From contig CM043942.1 of the NCBI GenBank assembly GCA_014529385.2, forward strand, positions 55,863,340 to 55,927,339: a stretch of DNA of 64,000 nt, in the 5' to 3' direction. Position numbers and translations under genes: made by a program. Under the pieces are notes generated by a model. The model was not told the DNA's origin. It saw only the letters and a list, made by a program, of their open reading frames with translations, and made no database searches. This document shows positions 22,201 through 33,739 of this stretch, piece after piece; the first letter of the stretch is position 1; each line of letters opens with the position of its first letter. The DNA is from Adiantum capillus-veneris (lineage: Eukaryota > Streptophyta > Polypodiopsida > Polypodiales > Pteridaceae).

Positions 22201-25200
22201 AACAAGGCTACGATCTTGTTAACAATCGATCAAAGAGATCCGAAAATTGGCATTTGAACAAGGATACAATTATGCACTAGAGCCGAGTGCACTTACATAA
22301 TTATTTTTTGGTTAATTTAAATATTTTTGTTTTATTCCTCTTTCATGTTACCTGTTTCTGGTAAATCTTTGGATGCCTCAATGTTTAATCCTTCATTAAT
22401 TTGTAATCAGTGAAAGTTATCCTAATAGGATATAAAAATTATGATATTTTATATATTGAGTAAAATATAATTATTGCTAATACCTCAGTTAGCGCTCGAT
22501 AGATATTGATATAGCTTGTTAAAACAGTGGTAAGATGGACATGAGGCTAGATATGATTAAGAAGAATATGTCATTAGATTGAGGATGTGTATAGTACAAG
22601 AAGAAGTTCTTCATATCAACGAAGGCTTAGTTAATCCTTACCTTGGCTCCCAAGAGACCAATTCCAAGAGAAGCAGAAGAAGAAGGCATGGTGAGATGTA
22701 AGAAGAAGGATGGATAGAAGAAGAATTGGAGAAAATTCAACATTGTAGACACAATCCTAAGAGACCTCAAGAATTTTTTTGAATGAGTTTCATTAAAGAT
22801 CTAATGGATATGGGAAACAACCCCAAGTGACTACAAAGTCTCAAAATTTGAAGGACCTGTGTAGTATCTTGATAAAACCCATCACTCGGCAAACTCAACA
22901 TATGAAGCGGAGTAGGCATGATGGAGTAATAGACTAAGGGGCCAATATTATCGTGCTCTAGTAAGGTAAGGGGCAACCATTACCAAGGTTGTAGTAGCAT
23001 CAAACCAATGCACTCTTTGACCACCCCACAATGGACATCTTTATTGTTTGACGGTGATAGTAGGGTGGGCCTTATTCGGCGGTGGTTTTTGCGATAGTCC
23101 TCAACACAATAGCGGAAATAGCCCGACAATGTGCATGGGACTCTGCACATACCCATGTAGCCCACCACCCATTCCACCCATGCAAACAAAAACGTTGTGG
23201 TGGTAGGCAAGAAATTGACAACAACAAAGAGCGGTTTGAGCTCGTGAGTTCGTAGCCTGCTAAAATTAGGGCATGCCAACCTTTTGCTCAGCCGTTATCC
23301 CAAAGACAATGACTATCAGTTTAATAAAAAAGGGTCGCTAAGCACTCATGCAAAAGAAAAAGAATTGCCTCTATATATATCTCTCGCTCTCTCTTCCTTT
23401 CTACCAACTCTCCTTTGACTCCAGTTGCCTACCCAGTAGCACTCGCACTGCTTTGCGCCCCATTTTCCACATGATATCACCGTAGGATTGGCACACACAT
23501 AACCTGGTTTTTCTCTACGTTGTGGGTGTGCTGATGATCATGGTGGAGAGAGACGGGAAAAAAACAATAGATAGCTACGACCCTTGCAGTGTGAGGAAAT
23601 GCGGGTCTTCTTGACCATCATCATCATTTTAAGAAAGCGATGGCCTTACACATGCGCATAGGAGGGCTACATCTGTTGCTTGAGATTTTAGACAAGTGCA
23701 AGTTGTTTGATGGAAGGGCAACAATTGCAAACTACCATATAATAGGAAATTTGTGGCTTGTCCTGCTATCACAAATATAAATTTACATGTGCAAAGATGC
23801 CTAAATGCCCTACTTATCCATTTTCTTGATTCTACTTTGCATGCATGTGCACATAGCATCTGCTTCTAATGTTTGTTGATTTCATAACCAAATGATGACA
23901 AGATTTTATACGCGTAGCATTTTTCTCCCCGAGAATGCAAAGCAATACAAGCAAGATAGAACAGACCCAAGAGTTGAAAAACATTGAAGTAAAGTTGGTC
24001 TCTTCTTTCAAAATTCATCTTTGTCTTCCATTCCTATTGCAATAGTTGAAAATGATTAGCGCAATCTAATGATGAGCAAGTATATTGATCCAACTAAAAT
24101 TCTTTAGGTGTATAACATTTATGAGGAGGCACCTTCTTGAGATCCTATTGAAAATGAGAGATCAGATTGTTTACAATGTAATGTGTCTAATTCCTTATGG
24201 GATGGTAGGGTGTGGTTTACACACCATGAGGCCTTCCACCTCATTGGTCACTAGTCGTGATTAGCGTTTTATGCATTAAAGCTTCATGATGGGTCAAACC
24301 TAACTTATGCCCCTAGTAAACTCTCCCTTAGTCCACATGCATGATTACATATCCAAAATGATTCCCACATATGTATGCATGACCCATGGACCTTTCTAGC
24401 ACCTTTCCACTGCATAATGGAGCCAATAGATAGGCCAAAACAGCCCCAAAAAGGTGTACATGAGTTTTCAACTTGTACTCTCCTCTTTGGCTAATTTGAA
24501 TGATCTCTCACACCTCATTGATGATGTCACTCAACCTACCACTTCTTCTCCTATATATTGAGCTCATTTCTATGCTCACAGAAAATGTAACTTGATGCTA
24601 CATTGAGAACTTGACCAATTTTTGTCATTTTGTGTTCTTAAGCATTCTCTATATTAATTAGGATTAGTGTTGTCAAATCATGAATGGGACATTAACCCGT
24701 CCTCCTTAACCACACTTATCTATCACGTCAAATTTTTAAACTATGTCCGATGCTCAACTCCCACTTATACTTGGATATATTCTCTTGACTGACCAACCTC
24801 TCATATGCCCCTCTTTTAGCCATCCCCTTTTTGCCTCTTGTCTCCACCGTATGCACAAGCTAGGAAAATGATTTGTAAACAGCCTATACTCATGCATCTT
24901 GAAGGTTTCTCATGATGCAAGTGTAAACTCTATGGTTTCAAGGTAAAAAAGAGGCTATTGTTTTCTAAGTTGCCTAATAATTCATAAGCTAGGTAATTTA
25001 ATAATTGAGTTATTGATAAAAGGGCTTTTGACAATAACTAATAAAGCCAGGTTACATATACACAATGTTTGATTTTGTGGTTTTGATTACATTGAAGGAT
25101 AAATCTGAAATCTATATTGATAGGTTTTGAGGTTGTAAATTGAAGGAACTTGCCCGTGAAAAATGAGCTCAAATAGAGTTGAGGTATTTCCTTTGCCTAG

Positions 25201-25854
25201 ATTTTCTTAGAGGAGAAGATGATGTATGTGAGCTGATTGTGAAGTCTTTTACTCAAGATCATGCAGCATTTATTAGACAAGGACAAATATGTCTCTGATT
25301 CAAATGCGGCAAAGAGTCCAAGCTCAATGGCTAAAGGTTTGGGCTCCCCTCTAGCATGGCATGGCAGGCCAACATCTCCTGCCCGTGCCTCAACACTTAA
25401 TTAACAAGAGACAATTAGAGAAGTCTCTTTTGAAGCTCAAAGGCCACACACTAGAGTGGACTTTGTCTCCACTGAATCATGCTTAGTCATTAGATGCAAT
25501 GAACAAACCATTAGAAAGATCTCTCAACAATGCTTTGATGGCATGTTCATTTCCTCTAGGGGGCAATCAAAATCTCCTCTCAACATTTTACTCTTCCACA
25601 TCCAGCTCATCACTTGGCTATCCAGATGCCTCGCACAATGACATGAGATATCTCACTAATGCATCAGAAACGTCAAGTGGCTCTGCTCAGTTGCCACCAT
25701 TGGCAATTGGTAGACTATGAGAAGATGCCATTGCATCACAAGAAGCTCAAAGCATGCATCAGGTCCTCAAGTGTGGTTTTGATGTTTGTGGTGATGGGAT
25801 AGACATGCAAATGCTCCCCTTGATACTTGCAGCTCTTGCAGCATCTAGAGACCG
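22201..25854 (+). other. Internal region of H, upstream of the kinase fragment; no gag or pol seen
   Basis: No Gag, RT or integrase motif is found on either strand. Open frames at 22,767-23,859 on - lack any recognisable domain. 24,190-24,700 holds promoter-like sequence with CTCCTATATATTGAGC near 24,550. 25,270-25,850 has two overlapping short frames rich in Ser/Pro that could be the N-terminal part of the captured kinase transcript, but I cannot show this. Confidence 0.5.
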
Positions 25855-26436
25855 TTGTTTTGTGGCATCAATCAATCCATTGGAGAGCTTATGCCAATGA
25901 AACATTTGAAGTTTCAAAACATGACTAATGATGAAGAGAAAGCTTTTTACATGACTTGTCTAGAAAGAGAAATCTCGTTATATAAAGAGATAAGACACAA
26001 ACATATTGTTGGTTACATAGATATGGACAAAGATGAAGAGGCATTGTTCTTTATATATTTTTGGACGATGTTTTTTAGCGGATCTATTCAAAGCATGCTA
26101 GAAAGATTTGGCACATTTAGTGAGTCTCTTGTTCCTGTCTACAAAACACAATTACTTCTTGGTCTTGAGTATCTTCATAAGAAAAAAAGTTTTCATAGAG
26201 ATATCAAAGCTGGAAACATGCTTATTGATTCTAATGTTTTTGTGAAATTGGCTGCTTTTGGAGTATCTAAAACATTTCATGAGGACACAATAACTGATGC
26301 TTGCAAATCCATCAAAGAGTCTATTTTTTGGATGGCACCAAAAGTTATAATAGGAGACAATTATGTACGTCATGTAGATATATGGAGTGTAGGATGCATG
26401 GTGATCAAGATTCTTATTGCCATCATGTATATCTAA
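25855..26436 (+). pseudogene. MAPKKK (ANP/NPK1-like) kinase-domain fragment captured by element H
   Basis: About 190 codons form one uninterrupted Ser/Thr kinase domain from just after the Gly-rich loop to past the D-I-W-S-x-G-C motif. Visible are the beta-3 Lys (MKHL, residue 16), the alpha-C Glu (EREI, 38), HRDIKAGN (114-121) and WMAPK (159-163). GSIQSMLERFGTF and LLLGLEYLH resemble ANP-type MAPKKKs, which start MAPK cascades in stress and cytokinesis. The DFG motif reads AFG and APE reads APK, so catalysis is lost. The reading frame has no ATG at its start (a TTG begins the open stretch) and lacks the Gly loop. Plant ANP genes have several introns in this domain; none is seen here, which points to an RNA intermediate. 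It lies between the LTRs of H on the same strand. Confidence 0.85.
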
Positions 26437-27952
26437 ACACATGAGTTGAAGTAACTTAGAATCATTGTCAAAACTTGTTTTCCTACTCAAACAATGCATA
26501 TTATAAAAGAGCTAAGCACGACAAACTATACCAAACCTCAGGCTTCAAAAACCTCTTACATGTGCTAGTTTACTGATGGTTATAAGTCTATACATCATAC
26601 AAGATCATTCTCACTAATGAGTGGGATAATTTGTGACTAGGTTGAACAAAAACAAGGTAAGTTCTCTTCTTTTTTTGGTTTTTCTTTTACGCAGTCACTT
26701 AGCACAACATTATGCACCACCTCTTAAAACGTCTTCTTATACAACAATCCCTCAATTTATTTTACTCGTTTGATAAATGCTCACTTTGTTTACTTGTTTT
26801 AAGTGATTTTGTTGTAGATATACCTAAGGAGCTACAAGTCTCAGGTAGTTTTGGACTTTTACAACAATGGAGAATACCACCAGACAACTTTAAAAGCTAC
26901 TCACATGAGCTAAGGTGATGTCAAATAAAATATACTCCAATTTGATGACAAAAAGGTAGTCAATGTTTTGTCTTTTATGCCTTGCTTAGTCCATTGGCCG
27001 TGTGCACACATATTTGCATTTAGGCAGTGTGTAAATGTTCATCTTAGTGTAGATTGTCCAATTTAGGCAACACCAATTATCCATGTAGATCCATCGATTT
27101 AGGTAGCATGAGTGCAGATTTGCTGATTTAGGCAACATACCAGCAAACAATAGATTCTCTAGCTTAAACATTACTAGTGCAAATTTGTCGGTTTAGGTAG
27201 CACAAGTGCATATTCACTGATTTAGGTAGCACGCTTGATTAGTATTGATTCGTTGATTTAGGGAACATTGATTACAAAATCATGTTGCAGTGATTGGCCA
27301 CCACTGCCCCTAGTATGATTTTGTTACCCAGGTATATAATGAACGTGATTTGGATTTGGATTTGGTGTTGGAGTTGGAGTTGGATTTTTGAATTTGGTTT
27401 ATGATCATATGATTTCAATAGTATACATTGAATTAATGAAATTTGATTATGTAACAATGGTTGTGACGAATGATATCTACATACATTCAGACATATGACA
27501 TACACTGTCTATTCTCGTGGTATGGGACATTATAATATACAGCATGTGGATGACGATAGGCATAAGCAAATTCATTTGTTTCAGTTTATGGCTTTTTATT
27601 TTGTTCCATGATATTTTTTATACATAATTTTAACCATTATTTTTGAAGTATGATTTGCTGCTGGCCAACACCATATTAGTGAATTTGAAAATTTTCCAAT
27701 AATCACTTTCAAAAGGAGCTTAATATTTGAACACATGGCCAAAGCTTTGAGATCATGGCTCAAAAGAGATTTTCAAGTACTATCTTATGGAAGGAGTTGG
27801 CCTTTAAAAAAAGTTTGAGATTTGTCCATATGGCCAAATCTTTAAGACATCGGTTATTTTCAAATTGGCTCTAAAGTCTCAAACTCTCTAATATGGTGCT
27901 TGCAGATTCCTTACTTAGTAACTAAAGGTGGTTGCTTCCTAACGGAAAGGTA
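26437..27952 (+). other. Internal region of H, downstream of the kinase fragment
   Basis: No coding domain is recognised. 26,990-27,270 carries degenerate repeats around GATTTAGGTAGCA in inverse orientation to those at 21,061. 27,350-27,395 is a short GGATTT/GGAGTT run. A purine-rich ACGGAAAGG just before 27,953 is a plausible polypurine tract. Confidence 0.5.
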
Positions 27953-28442
27953 TGTAATGGAAATCGATAAATAGTTATTTATTACAATTGTCATGCAATA
28001 AAAGCATAAGTGAACTATGCACTATGCAAAAGGATAGCAACTTTATGGATATTTCATTATTAAAGTGCTTTTTATGAGCAATGGTCACTTTATGTTCGGA
28101 TGAACAATTTGTAATCATTTTGAGCATTCAAAAAATCTATAAGTAAATATGTGCAAGAGAAAACTGCTCACTCTTGTATGGGGGGAGATTGCACCCAGTG
28201 TTTGTGCCCTTTTCTCTTTTGACCTCTCCTCTCTCACTGTGCCTGTGTAGCATTCGTCTATAGGAGGTGCACATTAATGTGATCTCATTCTTTCTCTCCT
28301 TTTCTATCTCTCTCAGATCGTGTATTGTTTCTCAATTGTGCGTATGTGCGACTCACCAAGTATGCGAACCTATTGATTTTATCATTTGTAGCATGATATT
28401 TGTGTGTTTTTTAGGTTCTCCGTGTACCCACCAACTATAGTA
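27953..28442 (+). repeat. 3' LTR of element H
   Basis: Direct repeat of 21,715-22,187, starting TGTAATGG. It ends ...CTATAGTA instead of CA, consistent with a C-to-T change at the terminus. GGCTA follows. Confidence 0.85.
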
Positions 28443-28573
28443 GGCTATACCAAATAGGCACATGTGAGGCTTATAGGGTCCTTATGAAAAATGTGACTAT
28501 ACACATAAATGGTGCATGCTTGGCTTAAGGGTTTGTTCTTATCATGAGTGCAAGCTATAGGATTACCTCAACA
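28443..28573 (-). repeat. Left (3') LTR of element I, second part
   Basis: It resumes at the GGCTA duplication and matches 30,220-30,365, ending CCTCAACA. Joining it to 21,471-21,714 gives one LTR of about 375 bp. Confidence 0.75.
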
Positions 28574-29369
28574 AATGCCCTCATAATCTGAAGCTTACAT
28601 GATATAGCATGGATTTTGATAAAAGAGTCTAATACATGTTACATTAAGGAGTAACTATATACGGCTCATAAAGATCAAATCTGATGCAAGAAAAATAGTG
28701 TAGGTCTTACCTACAAAGTATATGGTTTGAGGAAGTGTTTAAACACTTACAGATGCAAGTCATCACTTTCTTTAGGGAACTATGAGCCTCCTTCTATGCA
28801 TTACCTTCCTTGATTTTTGGGAATTTGGATGATTCTAATGTTGATGTATATGTGGGTGCACTTGGTTTTTTGAAATGGGTTGGTGCATATCTACTTCTCG
28901 TTGTAGTGAAGGCACACCTTGGTGGATGTAGTGCTTTTGTATATGAAAAGATGGATGCAATAGGTTTATACAAAATGTGGAAATAAGCTCATGCAAATCT
29001 GTTGGCTTGGGGCTACTTGGGTAATTTTTGGATTGGATAAGACATACATTGCTTTGTGCTTAGGCTTATGGAGACTTTGCCATGGAAGTAGCAAACTTTG
29101 TTCACGGTTCTTGATGCTAATGTGTTGGAGTTGTTGATGGCACAAGAGCATGGGCTTGGATAATTTGACTTTTAAATTGAAAGCCAAAAGGTGCCAAAAG
29201 GTTTCAATGGGAAGGGGTGCTTTGAATGAGATTGATTTCAAAGTAAAAAACCTTCAAGCTTTGGTATATTGCAAAAGGGTAGTTGAATTTCAAACAACAT
29301 TACAAAAGAAAATGTTCATTTGTCTTTTAAGCCATGCATCTACACACTTTCAAAAAGAAAACAGGGGAA

Positions 29370-29408
<39 letters not shown>

Positions 29409-29968
29409 CAAAGGTTTATGAGCAAAAGTTAGCAAATAAATAAAACAAAGAGGGGAACAAACAAACAAGCATACACACACAAAGCAAAGATTTATGAGCA
29501 CGGTTAAGTAAAGAAATCAAGCATAAAAATGTATGAAAAAATTAATAAGATTTCCTTGTTCAATGCTTGGTCCAAATGAGACATAAATTTGCGCATTTGA
29601 AACATTTGGAAAAACGTTATACACACAAATGGATTTCAATAGTACAATCAAGTGGGGTAACTCGGCTTGGAGAAAGCGAGAAGAGCAAGAAACAAAACAT
29701 AATCAAGAAAGTTTTAATAAAGAAGAAAAATCACACAAATTTTAATGCTCAATCTAATTATCCCTAAACATTGGCTAGGGGAGTAGTAGCCATATAGACT
29801 TGCCCAAATCCAAAGAGAGAGATACTTAAGCTTGAGATTAATTAGCTGCATTTCTAAAGAGATATGAATCAATTGAGTGCTTAGAGAGAGAGAGAGAGAG
29901 AGAGAGAGATCACTAAATCTAGCATAGAGGTCTAATGGATACAATTGAAAAATTCTAATTATTCATTA
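28574..29968 (-). other. Short internal region of element I, no recognisable proteins
   Basis: Only 1.4 kb separates the I LTRs. Frames such as 28,966-29,241 on - show no Gag, RT or integrase motif. An (AC)n run at 29,371-29,404 and a (GA)n run at 29,884-29,909 are present. I is probably a non-autonomous or internally deleted element. Confidence 0.55.
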
Positions 29969-29980
29969 GCTCTGATACCA
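29969..29980 (-). promoter_or_regulatory. Primer-binding site of element I (initiator-Met tRNA)
   Basis: GCTCTGATACCA on + is the exact reverse complement of TGGTATCAGAGC. It abuts the inner end of the right LTR, so I is on -. Confidence 0.88.
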
Positions 29981-30365
29981 TGTGTAATATCTATGGTGGA
30001 TAGAACAGCGAGGCATTCATCATAATAAGAGATTCATAACAACTAGCAATAAGTATTAGAGAGAATATGCAATGTAAAATAAACTTGCTTGATTGATTAG
30101 AATGAGAGAGAGAATTGCAAGTTAAGTATGGTGGCCTTATATATGCTCAAATAGAAGGTGGCAGTAAATGATGAAAAGTGATGTGCACCACATGTGGAAA
30201 AAAGGTCAAGTACCATGTGGGCTACACCAAATAGCATGTGACTATAATTGTGTAGCACGTGTGAGGCTTACAGATTCCATAGGAAAAATGTGACTATACA
30301 CATAAATGGTGCATTCTTGTCTTAAGGTTCTCACCATGAGTACAAGTTACAAGCTTATCTCAACA
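29981..30365 (-). repeat. Right (5') LTR of element I
   Basis: It starts TGTGTAATATC on + beside the PBS and ends CTCAACA. It matches the split left LTR. CTAGT follows; TTAGT precedes the left LTR, a probable target duplication with one change. Confidence 0.8.
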
Positions 30366-30374
30366 CTAGTTTCA

Positions 30375-30379
30375 TTCAA
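30375..30379. repeat. Target-site duplication TTCAA of element E (left)
   Basis: TTCAA is repeated at 42,064-42,068 on the other side of E. Confidence 0.9.
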
Positions 30380-31380
30380 TGTTGGACGGGCGACTCACAC
30401 ACCCATGAAGTGCATGCAAACACTACCTAGATCAACATAATGTCAATCGAGGACACAGATGACACGATACGCACACGGAGGAAATCTTTGTAGCTTGTCA
30501 GGCTAAGACCATCCTACACATACAACACTCTGGAAGGCCAACTAAACCACAATCAAGAAGCTCACTGCCCTCAACTACACCACCTAGCCACATACACACA
30601 TACGGAAGTTAACTCACCTAATCATGCCAGATTCATACGAAACTTAAGGAACACCATCCCCTCACTAGGATACACCTGTCCCTAAGCTTCTACACTCAAA
30701 ACCCATCTGCGGAAAACGCCTAGGATGACGGAGCAGAATTTTGAAAGTGCCTGAAACTGAAATTTATGAGTACCTATGCATAGCTTATGTTGCCACGATT
30801 CTATAGACTACTAGCACGTAGAAAACAGACATCGTTTGATACACTTACGGCCACAAATAGCTCGTAGATGTGTCGATGTGTGCGCTTCGTCTCGCGTGGA
30901 ATGCTTGGCGTTGTCGCGCAGCTCTCCTCTAGCCTACAGCAATGGTGCAGTCGGATCTCCAATGTGTTGAGCGAGCTGGGCGTAGCGAGAGGATAAAGCT
31001 CACGCTCACTCTCTTTCTCTCTCACACACAGTAGACGGCAACGCTAAAGTTTTGATTATGATTAAAAGTCCTTTTTACAAAATGACCTAGGTACCTTATA
31101 TACTAAGGCTACCTTAGGTTTAACCAAAAAATGGGGTTGAAAGGGTCAAATGGCTTTGTATTTACAATTTGGAAGAGCCATTGCACCCCGGCTTCTGAAA
31201 CTAGAATAACTACTCATTACAAATGACGTTTATAGCCATAATAACTATTCTGAAACTAGAATAACTACTCATTACAAATGACGTTTATAGCCATAATCCG
31301 CAGCATTTCATAACTCGTAAAAGATAAGACTTTGGTATGAAACTTGAGTTATGTTGTGTTGTTGACCCAGCGGTCAACAT
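30380..31380 (-). repeat. Left (3') LTR of element E
   Basis: It starts TGTTGGACGGG and ends GGTCAACA on +. The direct repeat is 41,105-42,063. It is longer because of a 55-bp tandem duplication at about 31,193-31,302. The minus-strand TATA box GTATATAAGG is at 31,094-31,103. The 74-codon frame on - at 30,801-31,025 recurs in all E LTR copies and is LTR sequence, not a gene. Confidence 0.92.
31094..31103 (-). promoter_or_regulatory. TATA box in the E LTR
   Basis: GTATATAAGG on -, kept in the right LTR at 41,833-41,842. Confidence 0.55.
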
Positions 31381-31396
31381 TCCCCCCTTCCGCGTT
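31381..31396 (-). promoter_or_regulatory. Polypurine tract of element E
   Basis: On - the bases before the 3' LTR read GCGGAAGGGGGGAA, a good polypurine tract that fixes the strand of E. Confidence 0.8.
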
Positions 31397-31459
31397 CATG
31401 TCGTCCCCGATATGACCTGATTGTCGTTGGCGATGTGGTCTTTGCTGTCGTTTTGTTGT

Positions 31460-31985
31460 TGGAAATAAAGTATAGACTATAGCCTTTGCAGTAGCTTGTC
31501 TTGTTCGTCCAATCCGATGTACATAGTCTTCACATGATTCAGGAAAATCATAATTGATGACGAACTTTATGTCTTTCACATCCACGCTCCGAGCTGCAGC
31601 ATCTGTTTCTGTCATTATAGGTCTACTGCCAGATCTAAATTCAAAAAGAACCCAATGTCGTTTAACTTGACTCTTATCATCATGGATAGAGAAAGCTCCA
31701 TCCATCATTTGCTCCAGAAAATCTATCAATTCGAAGTATTTGTGATTCTCAGAAACAACTTCTACAATCTGTAGAATTGAGTGATCGGCTTTCTGATCTT
31801 GTGAGCCAATGACAACTTTGTAAGGATTTTGTAGAAATTGTATGGCGAAACCCTTAACTTCTTTAGGCCAAGTTGCACTCCAATGCAAAGTCTATCTGTC
31901 AGGCCGAATCCAGGACTTAATTATTCTAATTTGAGGTTCAAAACCCTGCCAAGCATTCGATGCGCATTATCAAGGACAAGCTTTT
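31460..31985 (-). pseudogene. DEAD-box RNA helicase fragment (DBP2/RH20-like) captured by element E
   Basis: Read on -, LVLDNAHRML aligns with motif II (LVLDEADRML; DEAD has become DNAH). GFEPQIR, then HWSATWPKEV (motif III, SAT) and NPYKVVIGS follow. HDDKSQ, TDAAARSVDVKD (motif V) and DYVHRIGRTRQA (motif VI) come next, the order of the DBP2/DDX5 subfamily, which remodels RNA in the nucleus. About 25 residues including motif IV are missing between MMDG and AFSIHDD. A stop (TAG, aligned with Gln before TLHWSAT) lies at about 31,889. No intron is seen. It lies between the E protease/tail region and the polypurine tract, on the element strand, so it probably arose by transcript capture. Not functional. 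Confidence 0.85.
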
Positions 31986-33739
31986 GAGATCCTCTAATTA
32001 CCCTTATGTCTACTCTTTGTCATTGAGGACTTATTTGTTCTTGAGTTATGTTGTTTTGTTGACCCATTGGTCAACACTTTGCAATTGTTTTGGCTTCATC
32101 TGTTGCACTGCTTGTATATTTGTCAAACCACAACAAGAACTATGATCCATTAGAGTGGACATCTATCATCGTAACCATTCATATTTTGAGATCCTCTGAT
32201 TACTTTTGTGTCTGCTCTTCTTCATTGGTAACTTCTTTGTTCCTGTGCAATCATGTTGTTAGTGTTGTCTGCAGCTTTGTCATTGTAGGCCATTCTTCGA
32301 CTCGCCATTGAGGAGAAGTATGCTATGATCTAAAATTGGTGCTCCAATTCATTTGTCAATTGATTTGAGTAGCATTTCCTTATTGTTGATTTAGAAGGAA
32401 TATGTACAAGAGGATGGTGATAGGTGTCTTTAGATTAGGGTCTAAAACCTGGATTACCAAAGGGAAAAAACCCAGTGGGAAAAAAATTCCTTTGGTATAC
32501 GCTCATATTGGAGTTGAGCAGTTGAACTTGAAGTACATGTTCATGAAAGGTGAGTGCTTGGGTGAAACACGAAAAGAGTGCCTGATGCAAGTGCCAATTA
32601 TGGGACACTCTATATGCATATGAGAAATTTGTCAACAAAAGCATGCAATGTGAAAGAAGGATATGATGGGTGTTTCGAGGAATAAATGTAGCATCAAAAG
32701 ATGCACATGTGACATCAAAAGATGTCTCAATAGCTTCCACCTTTCCAAGAAGGGTTTTCGATGTAGAAGTTTCTTCACTCGTATCTCACTGTGCTCAGTA
32801 CGTGAGTGTCTTTTAGACCTTCTCCTTCACTTCACCAGACTTAAGTACTTAGACTTCGACTCTTTTGATCACCTATACCAGCATGAGCAACACAATGTAA
32901 ATATGCTCAACTCTTCCAGCTTGAGCAGTACCTAGAATAGCTAAGACGCTTAGACCACAGAGAATATTACTTGAAGCTTTGGGACTAACACCTCACTCAT
33001 TTTGTGGCGTAGCTACTCGACTTTGACTTGTATGACTTGTCGGTTGCATGTTGACACTGCTTTGTGACAAGTTCTTCGGCTGTTGTAGTGGCTGCTGAGA
33101 CATACTTCGTGAAGTTTCATCGTTTCCCTATACCTTCTTCTCTTTGTAGTGCTCAGGCCTCTCGTCAGTCTTTTCTTCATGTGGATTATGGATTTTTTTT
33201 ATTTTTTTTTAAATCAACAAAGAAAATCTTTAAAAAAACTTCACAGAAAAAAAATCATTCAAATAGAAATCTAAATGCTATGTACACTATACACATGTCC
33301 CTAGGGGCTCATATATGGATTTTGTCCCCATACTCCTCTGTAACACTACTATGAGGGCATATACTCTAAATTTCGTCAAAAAATTATCACAATAAAACGC
33401 AAAAATTCAATGCATCTCACAAAACATTGCCCTCTAATAGTCATAATGTTAGGTCCGCATTCAGAATGCCTCCCCCCTTCCTATTTGGAGTCATCCTTTA
33501 CAACAGGGTATCGCAAAGGGTATGTGTCGTGCTTGGGCAATTAAAAGTTGTGCCTATGCAGGCCTTGTAATGTAGCCCTATTATGCATACACAGTCAATG
33601 CATGGAAAAGATTTATGTTGTGCAAGATGTGGGTATAAGCAATTTGCTTATTGGCATTTGTTGGTGAGGCTTCCTATTCTAAGCAATGTAATGGTCTGTG
33701 AAGCTCCCGTATCGTTGCTTGATTGAAGCGACTTGCTCT
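31986..33739 (-). other. E internal region without recognisable coding sequence
   Basis: This is where RT and integrase would be expected, but no RT, RNase H or integrase motif is seen on either strand. 32,035-32,075 resembles the LTR edge (CTTGAGTTATGTTG...GGTCAACA). 31,990-32,045 and 32,189-32,245 are related copies starting TTTTGAGATCCTCT. 33,185-33,250 is A/T-rich low complexity. Confidence 0.6.

Noticed and set aside
22767-23859. Several minus-strand frames of 70-100 codons inside H
   Set aside because: No domain, no conserved neighbour, and ordinary lengths for chance in this composition.
25456-25720. N-terminal region of the captured kinase
   Set aside because: Two overlapping Ser/Pro-rich frames are in the right place, but neither shows a motif I can assign, and a stop separates them from the kinase frame.
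26152-26499. 115-codon ORF antisense to the kinase fragment
   Set aside because: It overlaps a clear kinase domain on the other strand and has no similarity of its own.
29150-29443. 97-codon ORF ending in a His/Thr run
   Set aside because: The run is an (AC)n microsatellite and the rest shows no domain.
29969-29980. tRNA gene
   Set aside because: Only the 12-base primer-binding complement is present here and at 22,189. No cloverleaf can be drawn.
30801-31025. 74-codon ORF found three times (30.8, 41.5, 52.7 kb)
   Set aside because: Part of the E LTR; repeated because the LTR is repeated.
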